From: Sinomonas sp. ASV486
GTDB taxonomy: Bacteria; Actinomycetota; Actinomycetes; Actinomycetales; Micrococcaceae
DNA: 64,000 nt
Direction of reading: 5' to 3'
Assembly (NCBI RefSeq): GCF_030908215.1
Contig: NZ_JAVFJK010000006.1
Coordinates: 124,001-188,000 of the forward strand
Within the stretch, counting starts at the first letter, position 1. Every line of letters begins with the position of its first letter. This document shows, piece by piece, positions 26,037 to 35,403 of the stretch. Under the pieces are notes generated by a model that saw only the letters and a program-made list of their open reading frames with translations, was not told the DNA's origin and searched no databases. The position numbers were made by a program, and so were the translations under genes.

Positions 26037-29000
26037 TTATGCCTTGGCGGCCCGCCGTCCGGTGACCTTCGGCACGGCACCCGTCGTCCAATCGCCCTCG
26101 TCTGTGTCATCGACGTCGTCGGCCGGGAGCTCTGGGGTGCGCTTCAGGCCGCGCAGGAGCCTGCTCTTCTCGAGCCGGCCCTCCACAAGCCGGTACAGGA
26201 CGGGCACGAGGACGAGTGTGAGCGTCGTCGAGGACACCAGACCGCCGATGACGACGACGGCGAGCGGCTGCGAGATGAAGCCCCCGCCGCCGGTGAGCCT
26301 GAGGGCCATCGGCGTGAGCGCGAAGATCGTCGCGAGCGCGGTCATGAGGATCGGCCGCAGTCGTTGGCGCGCGCCCTGTTCGATCGCCTCGGCGAGCGGC
26401 AGCGCGGGCCTGCCGCGGTGCGGCCGCCGGTACTGGTTGATGAGGTCGATGAGGACGATCGCGTTGGTCACGACGATGCCAACGAGCATGAGCAGGCCGA
26501 TGAGGGATGGCAGCCCCAGCGGAATCCGCGTCGCGAGGAGCAGCACGATCGCGCCTGTCGCGGCGAACGGGACGGAGACGAGCAGCACCAGCGGCTGGAG
26601 GAGGCTCTTGAAGGCAGCGACCATGATGACGTAGACGATCGCGATGGCCGCGAGGAGTGCCAGACCGAGCTGCTGGAACGACTGGGTCTGCTGGCTCGCC
26701 GCGCCGCCCACGGACGCCGTCGCGCCGCCGTCGAGCGTCAGATCCGCCACACGCTTGGTGACCTCGGCGCTGACCGAGCCGAGATTCGTGTCGCCGGGCG
26801 TCACGGAGACTGTCGCCGTGCGCTGTCCGGCCGTGCTCGTCACCGTCACCGGGACGTCGACGGCTGTGACGGAAGCGATCTGCGCAAGCGTCAGCCCGCC
26901 CGGCGCGCCGGCGATCGGCATGGCTCGGACGGCATCGATGCTTTGGAACTGGGTTCCCTTGCCGATGCGGACCGGGTAGTCCGTCGTGTCGATCCGCACG
27001 GTTCCCGCGGGAATCGGGCTCACGGTCGCGGCGAGCGCCGTGCTGATCTGCTGCTCATTGAGGCCAGCGGCAGCGGCCTTCGCGCGGTCAACCTTCACCT
27101 GGACCACAGGCTGGCCGGCGGCGAGGTTGCTCGTCACGCCCGTCGCGCCGGGGACATCCTTGAGAGCTGCCGAGACGGCGTCGTTGGCCTTCGCAAGCGC
27201 GGCGGAGTCGGGTGCCTTGACCGTCACATCGACGGTCGAGGCCGTGCCGAAACCGCTCTGCTGGCTCCCCACCGAGACGGTGCCGGCCCCGCTGAGGCGC
27301 CCGACGGCGTCGCGCACCTGCTGCTGGAGCGCAGCCTGGTCCTTGGACTCGTCCGTGATGACCGTGAAGGTCGCGTTCGAGGCGCCGGACGAGAGGAAGG
27401 CGCTGAAGCCGGTCGTGGAGTTGCCGATCGTGACCTGGACCGTCTGGATCCCGTCGATGCCGCGGAGCGCGTCCTCGACCTTCGCGGCGGCCGTGCTCGT
27501 CGCGTCGAGGCTTGTGCCCGGGTCTAGCTTCTGCGTCACGGTGAAGTTGTTCTGGCCCGTGTTGCCGAGGAGGTTGGTCGGAAGGAGCGGCGTGAGGGCG
27601 AATGTGCCCACGAGGATGAGCGCGCCCGCCACGAGCGTGATGACGGGGTGCTTCTGGGTCCTGTGGAGGATCGGAAGATAGCCGCGCTGGAGCAGGCTGC
27701 GGCGCTCCTTCTCGTGCGCCTGGGCTTCGACTTCTGCGGGGTTCACGGCGCCGGGTGACTTGTGCCCGAGGAACCAGTATGCGAGCACCGGAACGATCGT
27801 GAGAGAGACGACGAGTGATGCGAGCAGGGCGATCGTGACCGTGAGCGCGAACGGCCGGAACAGCTCGCCCGCGAGGTTGCCGACGAACGCGATGGGCAGG
27901 AAGACCGCGACGGTCGTGAGCGTCGAGGCGGTCACTGCGGCGGCGACTTCTCGCACGGCGCCCAGGATCGCCGTCGTCTTCTCCTCGCCGTAGCTCAGGT
28001 GCCGCTTGATGTTCTCGATGACCACGATCGAGTCGTCGACGACGCGGCCGATCGCGATCGTGAGCGCCCCGAGCGTGAGGATGTTCAGCGAGTACTTCGA
28101 GGCGTACAGCCCGATGAACGTGATGAGGAGCGAGAGGGGGATGGAGACGGCCGTGACGAGGGTCGAGCGGACGGAGAGGAGGAAGACGAGGATCGTCAGG
28201 ACGGCGAATCCGAGTCCCAGGAGTCCCTCGGTCGCGAGGTCGCGGATGGACTTCTCGATGAACGGCGCCTGATCGAAGACGGCGGTCATCTTCGCGTTCG
28301 AGCCGAGGTCCGAGGCCAGCTGGGGGAGCGCGTCGCGCACGGCGTGCGAGACCGCCACGGTGTCGCCCTCCGGCTTCTTCGTCACGGACAGCGCGAGAGT
28401 GGGCTTGCCGTCGGTGCGGGTGATCGACGTCGCGGCGTCGTCCTCGATCGTGACGGCTGAGACGTCGCCGATGGTGGTCGGCTGCTTCGCGCCGGTGAGC
28501 GGCAGGCCCTTGACCGCATCCGTCGAGTCGACGGGGCTCCCGGCCTGGAGGGAGAGGGTCTTGCCCTGCTCGGACACCGTGCCGATCGGGACGAGCGAAC
28601 CGCTGTTCTGCAGGGCCGTGCGGATCGAACCGATGTCGACGCCGCGGCTCGCCATGGCCGCCTGGTCCGGCTGGATCTGGAGGTGCTGCGTCGCGCCCCC
28701 GGTCACGTCCACGCTGCGGACTCCGTCGATCTTCGTGAGCTTCGGGACCGCCTGCTGGATCAGCTGGGTGTCGAGCTCGCTGAGCCGCTTGTCCGAGGAG
28801 ACTGCGATGAAGACGATCGGGAAGTCGCTGATGCTGCCCGCGAGGGTGTTCGGCGAGGCATCGGCGGGCAGCTGGGACTTCACGTTGGAGATCGCCCGGT
28901 CGATCTGGTTGCGCGCGCGGTCGAGGTTCGTCCCGTACTGGAACGAGAGGCGGATCGTCGAGACCCCGGTGCGGGACGTCGATGCGCTGCTCTCGAGGCC

Positions 29001-29228
29001 CTCGACGGCCTGGAGCGACTTCTCCAGCGGCTGGCCGATCTGCTTGTCCACGACGTCCGGCGACGCGCCGGCCATCGCCGTGACGACCGTGAGCTGGGGA
29101 AACTCGATGGACGGGATGAGTTCCTGCTTGAGGCTTCCCGCAGTGATGACGCCGAAGACCGAGGCGAACACCATGATGAGCGCGATCAGCGCCCTGTTCG
29201 CCATGGACAGTCGGGCGAGCCGGAACAT
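26037..29228 (-). CDS. RND-superfamily efflux permease (AcrB/HAE1-like)
   Basis: 1063 residues, the normal length for an RND permease. One membrane helix at the N terminus (about 10-30), a first periplasmic-type loop to about 335, a helix bundle with the proton-relay aspartates in GRVVDDSIVVIENI (about 394-407), a second external loop (about 560-860) and a second helix bundle give the classic duplicated layout. It probably exports lipophilic compounds by proton antiport. There is no membrane-fusion or outer-membrane partner gene, as expected in a Gram-positive. The tail (PADDVDDTDEGDW) is acidic. The gene stands alone, 104 bases downstream of mqo on the same strand. Confidence 0.9.
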   Translation of the reverse strand: MFRLARLSMANRALIALIMVFASVFGVITAGSLKQELIPSIEFPQLTVVTAMAGASPDVVDKQIGQPLEKSLQAVEGLESSASTSRTGVSTIRLSFQYGTNLDRARNQIDRAISNVKSQLPADASPNTLAGSISDFPIVFIAVSSDKRLSELDTQLIQQAVPKLTKIDGVRSVDVTGGATQHLQIQPDQAAMASRGVDIGSIRTALQNSGSLVPIGTVSEQGKTLSLQAGSPVDSTDAVKGLPLTGAKQPTTIGDVSAVTIEDDAATSITRTDGKPTLALSVTKKPEGDTVAVSHAVRDALPQLASDLGSNAKMTAVFDQAPFIEKSIRDLATEGLLGLGFAVLTILVFLLSVRSTLVTAVSIPLSLLITFIGLYASKYSLNILTLGALTIAIGRVVDDSIVVIENIKRHLSYGEEKTTAILGAVREVAAAVTASTLTTVAVFLPIAFVGNLAGELFRPFALTVTIALLASLVVSLTIVPVLAYWFLGHKSPGAVNPAEVEAQAHEKERRSLLQRGYLPILHRTQKHPVITLVAGALILVGTFALTPLLPTNLLGNTGQNNFTVTQKLDPGTSLDATSTAAAKVEDALRGIDGIQTVQVTIGNSTTGFSAFLSSGASNATFTVITDESKDQAALQQQVRDAVGRLSGAGTVSVGSQQSGFGTASTVDVTVKAPDSAALAKANDAVSAALKDVPGATGVTSNLAAGQPVVQVKVDRAKAAAAGLNEQQISTALAATVSPIPAGTVRIDTTDYPVRIGKGTQFQSIDAVRAMPIAGAPGGLTLAQIASVTAVDVPVTVTSTAGQRTATVSVTPGDTNLGSVSAEVTKRVADLTLDGGATASVGGAASQQTQSFQQLGLALLAAIAIVYVIMVAAFKSLLQPLVLLVSVPFAATGAIVLLLATRIPLGLPSLIGLLMLVGIVVTNAIVLIDLINQYRRPHRGRPALPLAEAIEQGARQRLRPILMTALATIFALTPMALRLTGGGGFISQPLAVVVIGGLVSSTTLTLVLVPVLYRLVEGRLEKSRLLRGLKRTPELPADDVDDTDEGDWTTGAVPKVTGRRAAKA

Positions 29229-29285
29229 CAGAGGCCCTTTCGCAGGGGTCCCGGCCGAGCCGGGGAGAGGTGGACGGGTAGCGAA

Positions 29286-29319
29286 CGGCCCGCGTCCTCG
29301 TTGAAGAGGTCACGGGCCG
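29286..29319 (-). terminator. Imperfect hairpin after mqo
   Basis: CGGCCCG (29286-29292) and CGGGCCG (29313-29319) enclose a second CCTC/GAGG pairing. It begins 14 bases past the mqo stop. No U tract follows, so it is a tentative terminator. Confidence 0.4.
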
Positions 29320-29332
29320 AGGAGGGACCGCC

Positions 29333-30823
29333 TTAGCGGGCCGGGGCCGCGAGGCCGAGGGACGTCGCGGTGTCCGCGGCGATCTCGGCAGCGAGGTCCG
29401 CGTTCTCGTTGAGCTTGAGGCCGTAGCCCGGCATCATCTCGCTGAACTTGGGTTCCCATCCCTTGAAGTTCTTCGGGAAGCAGCGCTGCATGAGCTCCAG
29501 CATGATCGGCACGGCCGTGGAAGCGCCCGGCGAGGCTCCGAGGAGGGCACCGATCGACCCGTCGCGGGCCGTGATGACCTCGGTGCCGAACTGGAGCTCG
29601 CCGCCCTTGGAGGCGCTTTTCTTGATGATCTGCACGCGCTGGCCCGCGGTGATGAGTTCCCAGCCGTCGCCTGCGGCCTCGGGGAAGTACTCACGCAGGG
29701 CCTGGACCTTCGCATCGCGGCTCTTGGCGACTTCCTTGATGAGGTAGGCCGTGAGGTCCATGTTGTCCTTGCCGACGGCGAGCATGGGGATGATGTTGCC
29801 GAGGCGGATCGAGCCGGGGAGGTCCCAGAGCGAGCCGTTCTTGAGGAAGTTCGTCGAAAAGCCCGCGTACGGGCCGAAGAGGAGCGAGCGCTTGCCGTTG
29901 ACGTAGCGCGTGTCCAGGTGCGGGACCGACATGGGCGGGGCCCCGACGGACGCCTGGCCGTACACCTTCGCGTTGTGCTGGGCGGCAACCGACTCATCGG
30001 TGCTGCGCAGGAACTGGCCCGAGACGGGGAAGCCGCCGTAGCCCTTGCTCTCCGCGATCCCGGAGGCCTGAAGGAGGTGCAGCGCACCGCCGCCGGCGCC
30101 GACGAACACGAACTTGGCGTGGATTCCGCCACGCTCGCCCGAGGCCTTGTGCTTGGTCGCGACGCTCCAGCCGCCGCGGGAGCGCTCGAGGTTGGTCACG
30201 TCGGTGCCGTAGTTGACCTCGACTCCGTTGCCCGCGAGGAACCCGACGAGTTCCCTCGAGAGGCGGCCGAAGTCGACGTCGGTGCCCTCGGCCACGCGGG
30301 TGGCGGCGACGCGGCCGGCGCCGCGGCCGCCCATGACGAGCGGTGCCCACTCGGCGATCTTCGCAGGGTCCTCGCTGTACTCCATCGAGGAGAAGAGCGC
30401 GTTCGGGTGGAGCGCCTCGTAGCGGGCCTTGAGGAAGTCCGCGTGGGCGTCGCCAATCACGAAGCTCATGTGCGGCACCGTGTGGATGAAGTTCGACGGC
30501 GCGCCGATGCTGCCGTCGTTGACGAGGTGCGACCAGAACTGGCGCGAGAGCTGGAAGCCCTCGTTGATCCCCAGCGCCTTCGCCGGGCTCACCGAGCCGT
30601 CCTTGGCCTGGGGCGAGTAGTTCAGCTCGCAGTACGCCGCGTGCCCCGTGCCCGCGTTGTTCCAGGGGTCCGAGCTCTCGAGCCCCACATCGTCGAGGCG
30701 CTCGAAGAGGACGATGCTCCAGCTGGGCTCTAGCTTCTTGAGGAAGGCGCCGAGGGTGGCGCTCATGATGCCCCCGCCGATCAGAACGACGTCGGCAGAT
30801 CGGGTGGTGGAAATGAAGGTCAC
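29333..30823 (-). CDS. mqo: Malate:quinone oxidoreductase
   Basis: 496 residues from GTG 30823, chosen because AGGGAG lies 6 bases upstream; a TTG at 30841 is further up. The dinucleotide-binding motif [63 protein letters not shown] and [16 protein letters not shown] are Mqo-specific. This membrane-associated FAD enzyme oxidises malate to oxaloacetate and passes electrons to menaquinone, and often replaces or complements soluble malate dehydrogenase in actinobacteria. It has its own promoter (30879-30907) and appears monocistronic. Confidence 0.95.
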   Translation of the reverse strand: MTFISTTRSADVVLIGGGIMSATLGAFLKKLEPSWSIVLFERLDDVGLESSDPWNNAGTGHAAYCELNYSPQAKDGSVSPAKALGINEGFQLSRQFWSHLVNDGSIGAPSNFIHTVPHMSFVIGDAHADFLKARYEALHPNALFSSMEYSEDPAKIAEWAPLVMGGRGAGRVAATRVAEGTDVDFGRLSRELVGFLAGNGVEVNYGTDVTNLERSRGGWSVATKHKASGERGGIHAKFVFVGAGGGALHLLQASGIAESKGYGGFPVSGQFLRSTDESVAAQHNAKVYGQASVGAPPMSVPHLDTRYVNGKRSLLFGPYAGFSTNFLKNGSLWDLPGSIRLGNIIPMLAVGKDNMDLTAYLIKEVAKSRDAKVQALREYFPEAAGDGWELITAGQRVQIIKKSASKGGELQFGTEVITARDGSIGALLGASPGASTAVPIMLELMQRCFPKNFKGWEPKFSEMMPGYGLKLNENADLAAEIAADTATSLGLAAPAR

Positions 30824-30878
30824 TGAAGTCTCCCTGCACAATTGGACCAGTGGCAGAATATCCCCGCCATGGCCGGAT

Positions 30879-30907
30879 CGCTAAATCCTCCGGTGCCGGT
30901 CAGTCAA
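30879..30907 (-). promoter_or_regulatory. Predicted mqo promoter
   Basis: On the minus strand TTGACT (30907-30902) and TTAGCG (30884-30879) are 17 bases apart, 56 bases upstream of the mqo GTG. The rest of the 114-base gap up to the substrate-binding-protein stop shows no other signal. Confidence 0.4.
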
Positions 30908-30937
30908 GCCCCTTGAAGGATATTTTTCCGGCCTTCA

Positions 30938-32602
30938 CTAGGCTGAGACAAGGGTCACATGATTGAAGGTCTCGTTGAGCACGGGCGACGTCGGATAGCT
31001 CGCCACCCGCGCCGAGACTGCAACCGCCGAGATCGGGTAGGCGATAGGCACCGCGGGCGCCGTTGAGCCGATCTGGCCGTTGATGTTCTGGTACGCCTGC
31101 GTCCGGTCGGTGCCGTCAGGGAGGCCTCGGGCGCGCTCGATCTTGCTGAAGATCTGGGCGTCGAACATCCCGAATTCGCCGTTCTTGGCGCCGAAGAGCG
31201 GAGCGAGGAAGTCATCGGGGTCGGCGTACGTGCCGTACCGGCCCAGGAGGTGGAAGGCGTGGTCCCCGGGGGAAGTGACCTTCTGCAGATATCCGTCGGA
31301 CCAGTCCACCGGCACGGGCTTGATGTTCAGGCCCAGCAGCGTCAGCTGGGAGGCGATCTCCGCGTAGACCTTCTCGGGGCTCGGCAGGTAGAGGCGGGCC
31401 ACGTTCAGCGGGTAGTAGAAGGGGAGTTCCTCGCCCTTGTAGCCGGCCTCGCTCAGCAGGCGCTTAGCCTTCTGGGGATCGTAGCCGGGGAAGCCGCCGG
31501 AGGTGTTGAAGCCGCTGAGCTTGGGCGGAACGAACTGGGACGCCGTCTTCGTGTCCTCGAGGAAGAACGGCTTGATCACCGCATCCTTGTTGATGCCGAT
31601 CGCAATCGCCTGGCGCACCTTGTCGTTCTGCAGCAGCGGCACCGACTGGTTCATCCCCACATACATGACGGAGAACGGGTCGCGGCGGACCACTTGGAAG
31701 CCCTTGCGGACGAGCGTCTCGATGTTCGCCACGGTCACGGCGTCGTACCCGTCGATCGTGCCCGCGACGAGCGCCTGGAGCCGGCTCTGGGGAGTGTCGT
31801 AGACGACGAACGAGAGCTGGGAGATCTGTCCGCGCTCCCCCCAGTAGTCCGGTGAAGACTCGACGACCACAGCGTCCTTGGTCCATGCACGGAACCGGAA
31901 GGGCCCGGTGCCCACGGGATGCTGGGCGTAGCGCGAGATCGGGACCCCGGACGAGGTCTGGTCCTCCACGTCCGCGGTGCTGGCCGTGAGGGCAGCAGGG
32001 GAGGAGATCGCCAAGCCCGGCGCGGTCATGGCCGCCAGGAAGCTCGTGAGCGGCTGCGTCAGGTCGATGCGGACCTCGTGGTCGCCCAGGACGGTGCAGC
32101 CCTTGTACAGGGAGAGCGCTGCCTGATCCGCGTGCGCCTTGAACACCGCAGTGAAGGGAAGGCCCGGGTGCGAGGCGCGGAACTGCGGGGTGAACGCGAA
32201 CCAGCGGTCGAAGTTGGCCTTGACGGCCGCGGCATTGAAGGGCGTTCCGTCGTGGAACTTCACGCCGCTGCGGAGGGTGAACGTCCAGGAGAGGAGGTCC
32301 GAGCTCTGGGTCCACGCGGTCGCGAGGGCGGGCGCCGGCGCCCCTGTGTCCGGATCGGTGGTCAGGAGGCACTCGAGGACCTGCCGGGTGATGCGCGATG
32401 ACTCGATGTCCGGTGTCACCGCCGGGTCAAGGGCGATCGGCGGCGCCGGGGTCGCGAACGTGAACTTGGCGGTGGGGCCCGCTGAGCCACTCGGGGTGGG
32501 CGACGGTGCCGGGGAGGGCGACGGCGTGCAGCCGGCGAGCAGCGCCGCTGTCGCCGCAGCCTGGAGCAGTTCCCTGCGCCCGATGGTCCGTGAACGGCTC
32601 AC
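30938..32602 (-). CDS. ABC transporter substrate-binding lipoprotein (family 5, peptide type)
   Basis: 554 residues from GTG 32602 (AAAG-rich site just upstream). The signal sequence SRTIGRRELLQAAATAALLAGC has a double arginine and a lipobox (LAGC), so the protein is exported, possibly by Tat, and anchored to the membrane. The body is a DppA/OppA-type solute-binding fold: DPAVTPDIESSRITRQVLECLLTTDPDTGAPAPALATAW, FTLRSGVKFHDGTPFNAAAVKANFDRW and HPVGTGPFRF. No permease or ATPase genes are adjacent, so this is an orphan binding protein; peptides, opines or other small solutes are possible ligands. Confidence 0.88.
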   Translation of the reverse strand: MSRSRTIGRRELLQAAATAALLAGCTPSPSPAPSPTPSGSAGPTAKFTFATPAPPIALDPAVTPDIESSRITRQVLECLLTTDPDTGAPAPALATAWTQSSDLLSWTFTLRSGVKFHDGTPFNAAAVKANFDRWFAFTPQFRASHPGLPFTAVFKAHADQAALSLYKGCTVLGDHEVRIDLTQPLTSFLAAMTAPGLAISSPAALTASTADVEDQTSSGVPISRYAQHPVGTGPFRFRAWTKDAVVVESSPDYWGERGQISQLSFVVYDTPQSRLQALVAGTIDGYDAVTVANIETLVRKGFQVVRRDPFSVMYVGMNQSVPLLQNDKVRQAIAIGINKDAVIKPFFLEDTKTASQFVPPKLSGFNTSGGFPGYDPQKAKRLLSEAGYKGEELPFYYPLNVARLYLPSPEKVYAEIASQLTLLGLNIKPVPVDWSDGYLQKVTSPGDHAFHLLGRYGTYADPDDFLAPLFGAKNGEFGMFDAQIFSKIERARGLPDGTDRTQAYQNINGQIGSTAPAVPIAYPISAVAVSARVASYPTSPVLNETFNHVTLVSA

Positions 32603-32722
32603 GACTTCTTTGCCTTTCGCTTCCGCCGCATGCCCGGCGCCGTCATGACTGGGTGTCGACCTGTTCGGCCGGATCAACCGCTGGCCGGGTCGACCGCAAC
32701 GGCGGGACTGGGCCGGAGGCAG

Positions 32723-32804
32723 TGCGCGAGGAGGGACTTGAACCCTCACGTCCTAGGACACAGGAACCTAAATCCTGCGTGTCTGCCAATTCCACCACTC
32801 GCGC
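32723..32804 (-). tRNA. tRNA-Leu (anticodon UAG)
   Basis: The 82-nt minus-strand sequence has acceptor arms GCGCGAG/CTCGCGC followed by A73, the D-arm GTGGTGGAATTGGCAGAC, the anticodon loop TTTAGGT, a long class II variable arm and the T-arm GGGTTCAAGTCCC. The anticodon UAG reads CUA and other CUN codons. CCA is not encoded. Confidence 0.93.
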
Positions 32805-32831
32805 GGACCCCGCCACGGCGGGGCAACCCGA

Positions 32832-33326
32832 TCAGTCTACCGGCAGGATCTTCAGGTCCCGGTGGAGCTTGGCGACATGCCCCTTCGCGCGGACGTTGTA
32901 CTGCGCAACGTCGATCCGCCCGTCGGCGCCGATCACGAAGGTCGACCGGATGAGCCCCTGGTAGACGCGCCCGTAGTTGACCTTCTCGCCCCACGTGCCG
33001 TACGCCTCGGCGACCGCGTGATCCTCGTCCGCGAGCAGGAGGAACCCCAGGTGCTGCGCGGCGGCAAATTTCCGCACGTCTGCGGCCGGATCAGGGGAGA
33101 CGCCCACCACCCTCAGTCCGGCCCCGTTCAGGCCCGCAAGGCTGTCGCGGAAGTCGCATGCCTCCTGGGTGCACGCAGGCGTGTCCACCTGGGGGAAGAA
33201 GTACAGGATCGTGCGCTCGCCTGCGAGGTCCGCGAGCGACGTCGTGCCTCCCTCGGAATCCGGGAGGGAGAAGGCAGGGGCAGCATCGCCCGCGGTGAGG
33301 CGGCGTTCAGGTCCAGAAGTGGTCAC
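32832..33326 (-). CDS. bcp: Thioredoxin-dependent peroxiredoxin, BCP/PrxQ type
   Basis: 164 residues. The peroxidatic cysteine C52 and the resolving cysteine C57 lie in TPACTQEACDFRD, the CX4C arrangement of PrxQ. FSLPDSEGG, ILYFFPQVDTP and the C-terminal IRSTFVIGADGRI complete the fold. It reduces peroxides in the cytoplasm with thioredoxin. The GTG start lies 7 bases after a -10-like TAGGCT (33339-33334), so the message may be leaderless. It stands between tRNA-Leu and tRNA-Lys. Confidence 0.93.
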   Translation of the reverse strand: MTTSGPERRLTAGDAAPAFSLPDSEGGTTSLADLAGERTILYFFPQVDTPACTQEACDFRDSLAGLNGAGLRVVGVSPDPAADVRKFAAAQHLGFLLLADEDHAVAEAYGTWGEKVNYGRVYQGLIRSTFVIGADGRIDVAQYNVRAKGHVAKLHRDLKILPVD

Positions 33327-33506
33327 GACGACGAGCCTAGCGGCCCCCGTAGAGCGACAGGGCAGCCGTCGACGCGGTGGCCGAGCTCACGCCGGAAAGG
33401 CTCGGCGCCGATTTCGTTTTTCGAAGGGACTCCTGTAGAGTTTCATGTCGTTGCGGGGCACGGAGATGATCCAAACGGATCGTCGAAATCTTCCTGCAGC
33501 GACAAT

Positions 33507-33579
33507 GCGCCTCTAGCTCAACTGGCAGAGCAATTGACTCTTAATCAATGGGTTCCGGGTTCGAGTCCCGGGGGGCGCA
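33507..33579 (+). tRNA. tRNA-Lys (anticodon CUU)
   Basis: 73 nt with acceptor GCGCCTC/GGGGCGC, D-arm GCTCAACTGGCAGAGC, anticodon loop CTCTTAA (anticodon CUU, reading AAG) and T-arm CCGGGTTCGAGTCCCGG. A -10-like TAGAGT lies about 70 bases upstream. A terminator hairpin follows at 33589. Confidence 0.95.
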
Positions 33580-33588
33580 CGGAAGAAA

Positions 33589-33620
33589 TTGAGGGCTCCG
33601 GCTGACGCCGGGGCCCTCAA
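33589..33620 (+). terminator. Terminator hairpin after tRNA-Lys
   Basis: TTGAGGGC...GGCCCTCAA with an internal CCGGC/GCCGG pairing and a short loop starts 10 bases past the tRNA. It also lies just beyond the stop of the convergent small membrane-protein gene and could serve both strands. Confidence 0.65.
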
Positions 33621-33625
33621 TGCGT

Positions 33626-33790
33626 TCAGGCCGAGGCCGGACCGCGAGGCACCGCGGATGCCGAGGTGAGCGTCCGGAGAGATCCACGATGCCGTCCGCG
33701 ACGCGCCGTCGAGGCATCTTCGCGGACCACCGTCCATACGGCAAGGGCGAGCGTGATGGCGCCCGAGATCCCGATCAGCACCACGTCCAT
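33626..33790 (-). CDS. Small single-pass membrane protein (54 residues)
   Basis: A 54-residue frame starting MDVVLIGISGAITLALAVWTVV, which forms one transmembrane helix near the N terminus, followed by a basic Arg-rich cytoplasmic tail (ARRGRHRGSLR). A strong GGAGG lies 5 bases before the ATG at 33790, the main reason to accept it as a gene. It is 77 bases downstream of the unknown 152-residue gene on the same strand. Function unknown; such tiny membrane proteins can modulate transporters or sensors. Confidence 0.55.
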   Translation of the reverse strand: MDVVLIGISGAITLALAVWTVVREDASTARRGRHRGSLRTLTSASAVPRGPASA

Positions 33791-33867
33791 GGCAGCCTCC
33801 GTGAAGGTCCCGTCGCTGTGGACGGATGTGCCTATTGAACGACTCGTGCCCAGCCGGAGTCCAGTGC

Positions 33868-34326
33868 CTAGAGGTCCGCGAGATCGCGCAGGAAGGAGGC
33901 GAGATCGGCGGCATCCTCGTCCTGTGAGAGCGTACTGGCCGAATGGGGGCCCAGGACGCAGGTCGCGCGCAGGGTGAGGGTGATGATGCGGCCCGTGCTC
34001 ATGGCAATGTCGAAGGCGCCGGGGGCGGCCTCGGCGACGAAGGCGAGATTGGAGAGGTCGATGGCAACCGGTCGGTCGAGCGCCGCGAGCGTCGCGCGGT
34101 TGAACGGGGTCAGGATCAGCTCGACAGGCCTGCGACGGTACCCGACGATGATGCCCGCCGGGACAGGTGCGGCCGGGCGCTGGCCCGTCACTGTCCCGCC
34201 GCACTCCGAGGCGCATACGAGGTTGTAGTCGCCGTAGTTGGGTATCTGGGTATCGAAGACATGGTGGAGCGCTGCCTTCAACGCAACGTCCGAGCCGGGA
34301 ACGTCTCCGGCGGCTGTGCTGCTCAT
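33868..34326 (-). CDS. Hypothetical protein, 152 residues
   Basis: No family recognised. AAAGGAGC precedes the ATG at 34326 with good spacing, and codon use matches the neighbours. The protein is soluble, with no signal or membrane segment, and alternates beta-like stretches (PAGIIVGYRRRPVELILTPF, FDIAMSTGRIITLTLRATCVLG) with an acidic C terminus (DEDAADLASFLRDLADL). There are two cysteines close together (CASEC). It is divergent from the LysR gene, starts 84 bases apart. Confidence 0.6.
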   Translation of the reverse strand: MSSTAAGDVPGSDVALKAALHHVFDTQIPNYGDYNLVCASECGGTVTGQRPAAPVPAGIIVGYRRRPVELILTPFNRATLAALDRPVAIDLSNLAFVAEAAPGAFDIAMSTGRIITLTLRATCVLGPHSASTLSQDEDAADLASFLRDLADL

Positions 34327-34409
34327 TCATGCTCCTTTCACCGTGGACAGTCTACGTATCCCGTCTGGCGGCGGGGCCGGACGGCGGCCCGGCCCAGTAG
34401 CCTGTGCGC

Positions 34410-35333
34410 ATGGACTTCCGCAGACTCCTGCTCCTGCGGGAACTGGCCGATCGCCGCACCGTCGGCGCGACGGCCGACGCCCTCGGGATCACGCCGTCGG
34501 CCGTCTCGCAGCAGCTCAAGCTCCTCCAGGAGGAACTCGGGATCGTCCTCCTCGAGCGCCAGGGCCGCGGCGTGCGGCTCACCGAGGCAGGGGAGGCGAT
34601 GGCGGCTGCCGCGGCCGGAGTGGCCGTCGCCATGGCCCGCGCGGAGGCCACGGCCGATGGCTACCGCCGCGGAGAACAGGCGATTGTGACGGCGGCTTTC
34701 TTCCCAAGCTCGGCTGAGATGCTGCTCCCGGGCCTGCTGGACCGGGTCGCGGAGCGTGAGGGCCTGCGCCTCGATGCTCGGCTCGAGGACCCGAACGTAC
34801 AGGGCTTCATCGACCTCGCGGCGGATGTGGATGTCGTGGTGGCCCACTCGGTCAACGGGCCCGCCGAGTTCGCGAGGCCCGGCCTCGTGGTCGAGCTCCT
34901 CCTCGAGGAGCCGCTCGACGTTGCGCTCCCCGCGGCCCATCCGCTCGCAGCCAAGGCAGCGCTCGAACCCTCCGATGTGGCCAGCTATCCGTGGATCGGC
35001 GTGCCGTCGGGGTTCCCCTTCGACACCGTGCTGCGGCAGGTCGAGCTGCAGGCGGGCCATGTCATCGAGCGGACGCAGCTCATGCCGGACCTCAGGGCCA
35101 TGGAGGCCCTCGTGCGGGGCGGGCACGGACTGAGCCTCCTCCCGCGTTTCACCGCGCGTGGGGCGCTCGCGAGCGGACTCGTTCTGCGGCCGCTCACGGG
35201 AGTCCACGCGGGTCGTAGCATCGTGCTCCTTGCGCGCGCCGAGGTGGCCGCGCGGCCCACGGTGCGCAGCGTCATGGACATGGTCCACGCTGAAGCGCGC
35301 CGAGTCCTGCACGACGACCTCCTGCGCGGGTGA
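34410..35333 (+). CDS. LysR family transcriptional regulator
   Basis: 307 residues. The N-terminal helix-turn-helix is at residues 1-60 (LLLLRELADRRTVGATADALGITPSAVSQQLKLLQEELGIVLLERQGRGVRLTEAGEAM) and the periplasmic-binding-protein-like effector domain follows from about 90. A TAGCCT -10-like element at 34398-34403 ends 6 bases before the ATG, supporting a leaderless start here rather than the GTG at 34404. It stands between the divergent unknown gene and ilvD; either could be its target, but the effector is not apparent. Confidence 0.88.
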   Translation: MDFRRLLLLRELADRRTVGATADALGITPSAVSQQLKLLQEELGIVLLERQGRGVRLTEAGEAMAAAAAGVAVAMARAEATADGYRRGEQAIVTAAFFPSSAEMLLPGLLDRVAEREGLRLDARLEDPNVQGFIDLAADVDVVVAHSVNGPAEFARPGLVVELLLEEPLDVALPAAHPLAAKAALEPSDVASYPWIGVPSGFPFDTVLRQVELQAGHVIERTQLMPDLRAMEALVRGGHGLSLLPRFTARGALASGLVLRPLTGVHAGRSIVLLARAEVAARPTVRSVMDMVHAEARRVLHDDLLRG

Positions 35334-35390
35334 AGGGACCCGCTCGCGATTGCACCTCCCGGACCCGTGATCTGCCTCACCCTCCGGTCC

Positions 35391-35396
35391 TAGACT
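35391..35396 (+). promoter_or_regulatory. -10 element of ilvD (leaderless)
   Basis: TAGACT lies 7 bases before the ilvD ATG at 35404, which lacks a Shine-Dalgarno sequence. No strong -35 element is visible upstream. Confidence 0.5.
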
Positions 35397-35403
35397 GTGC
35401 GCC

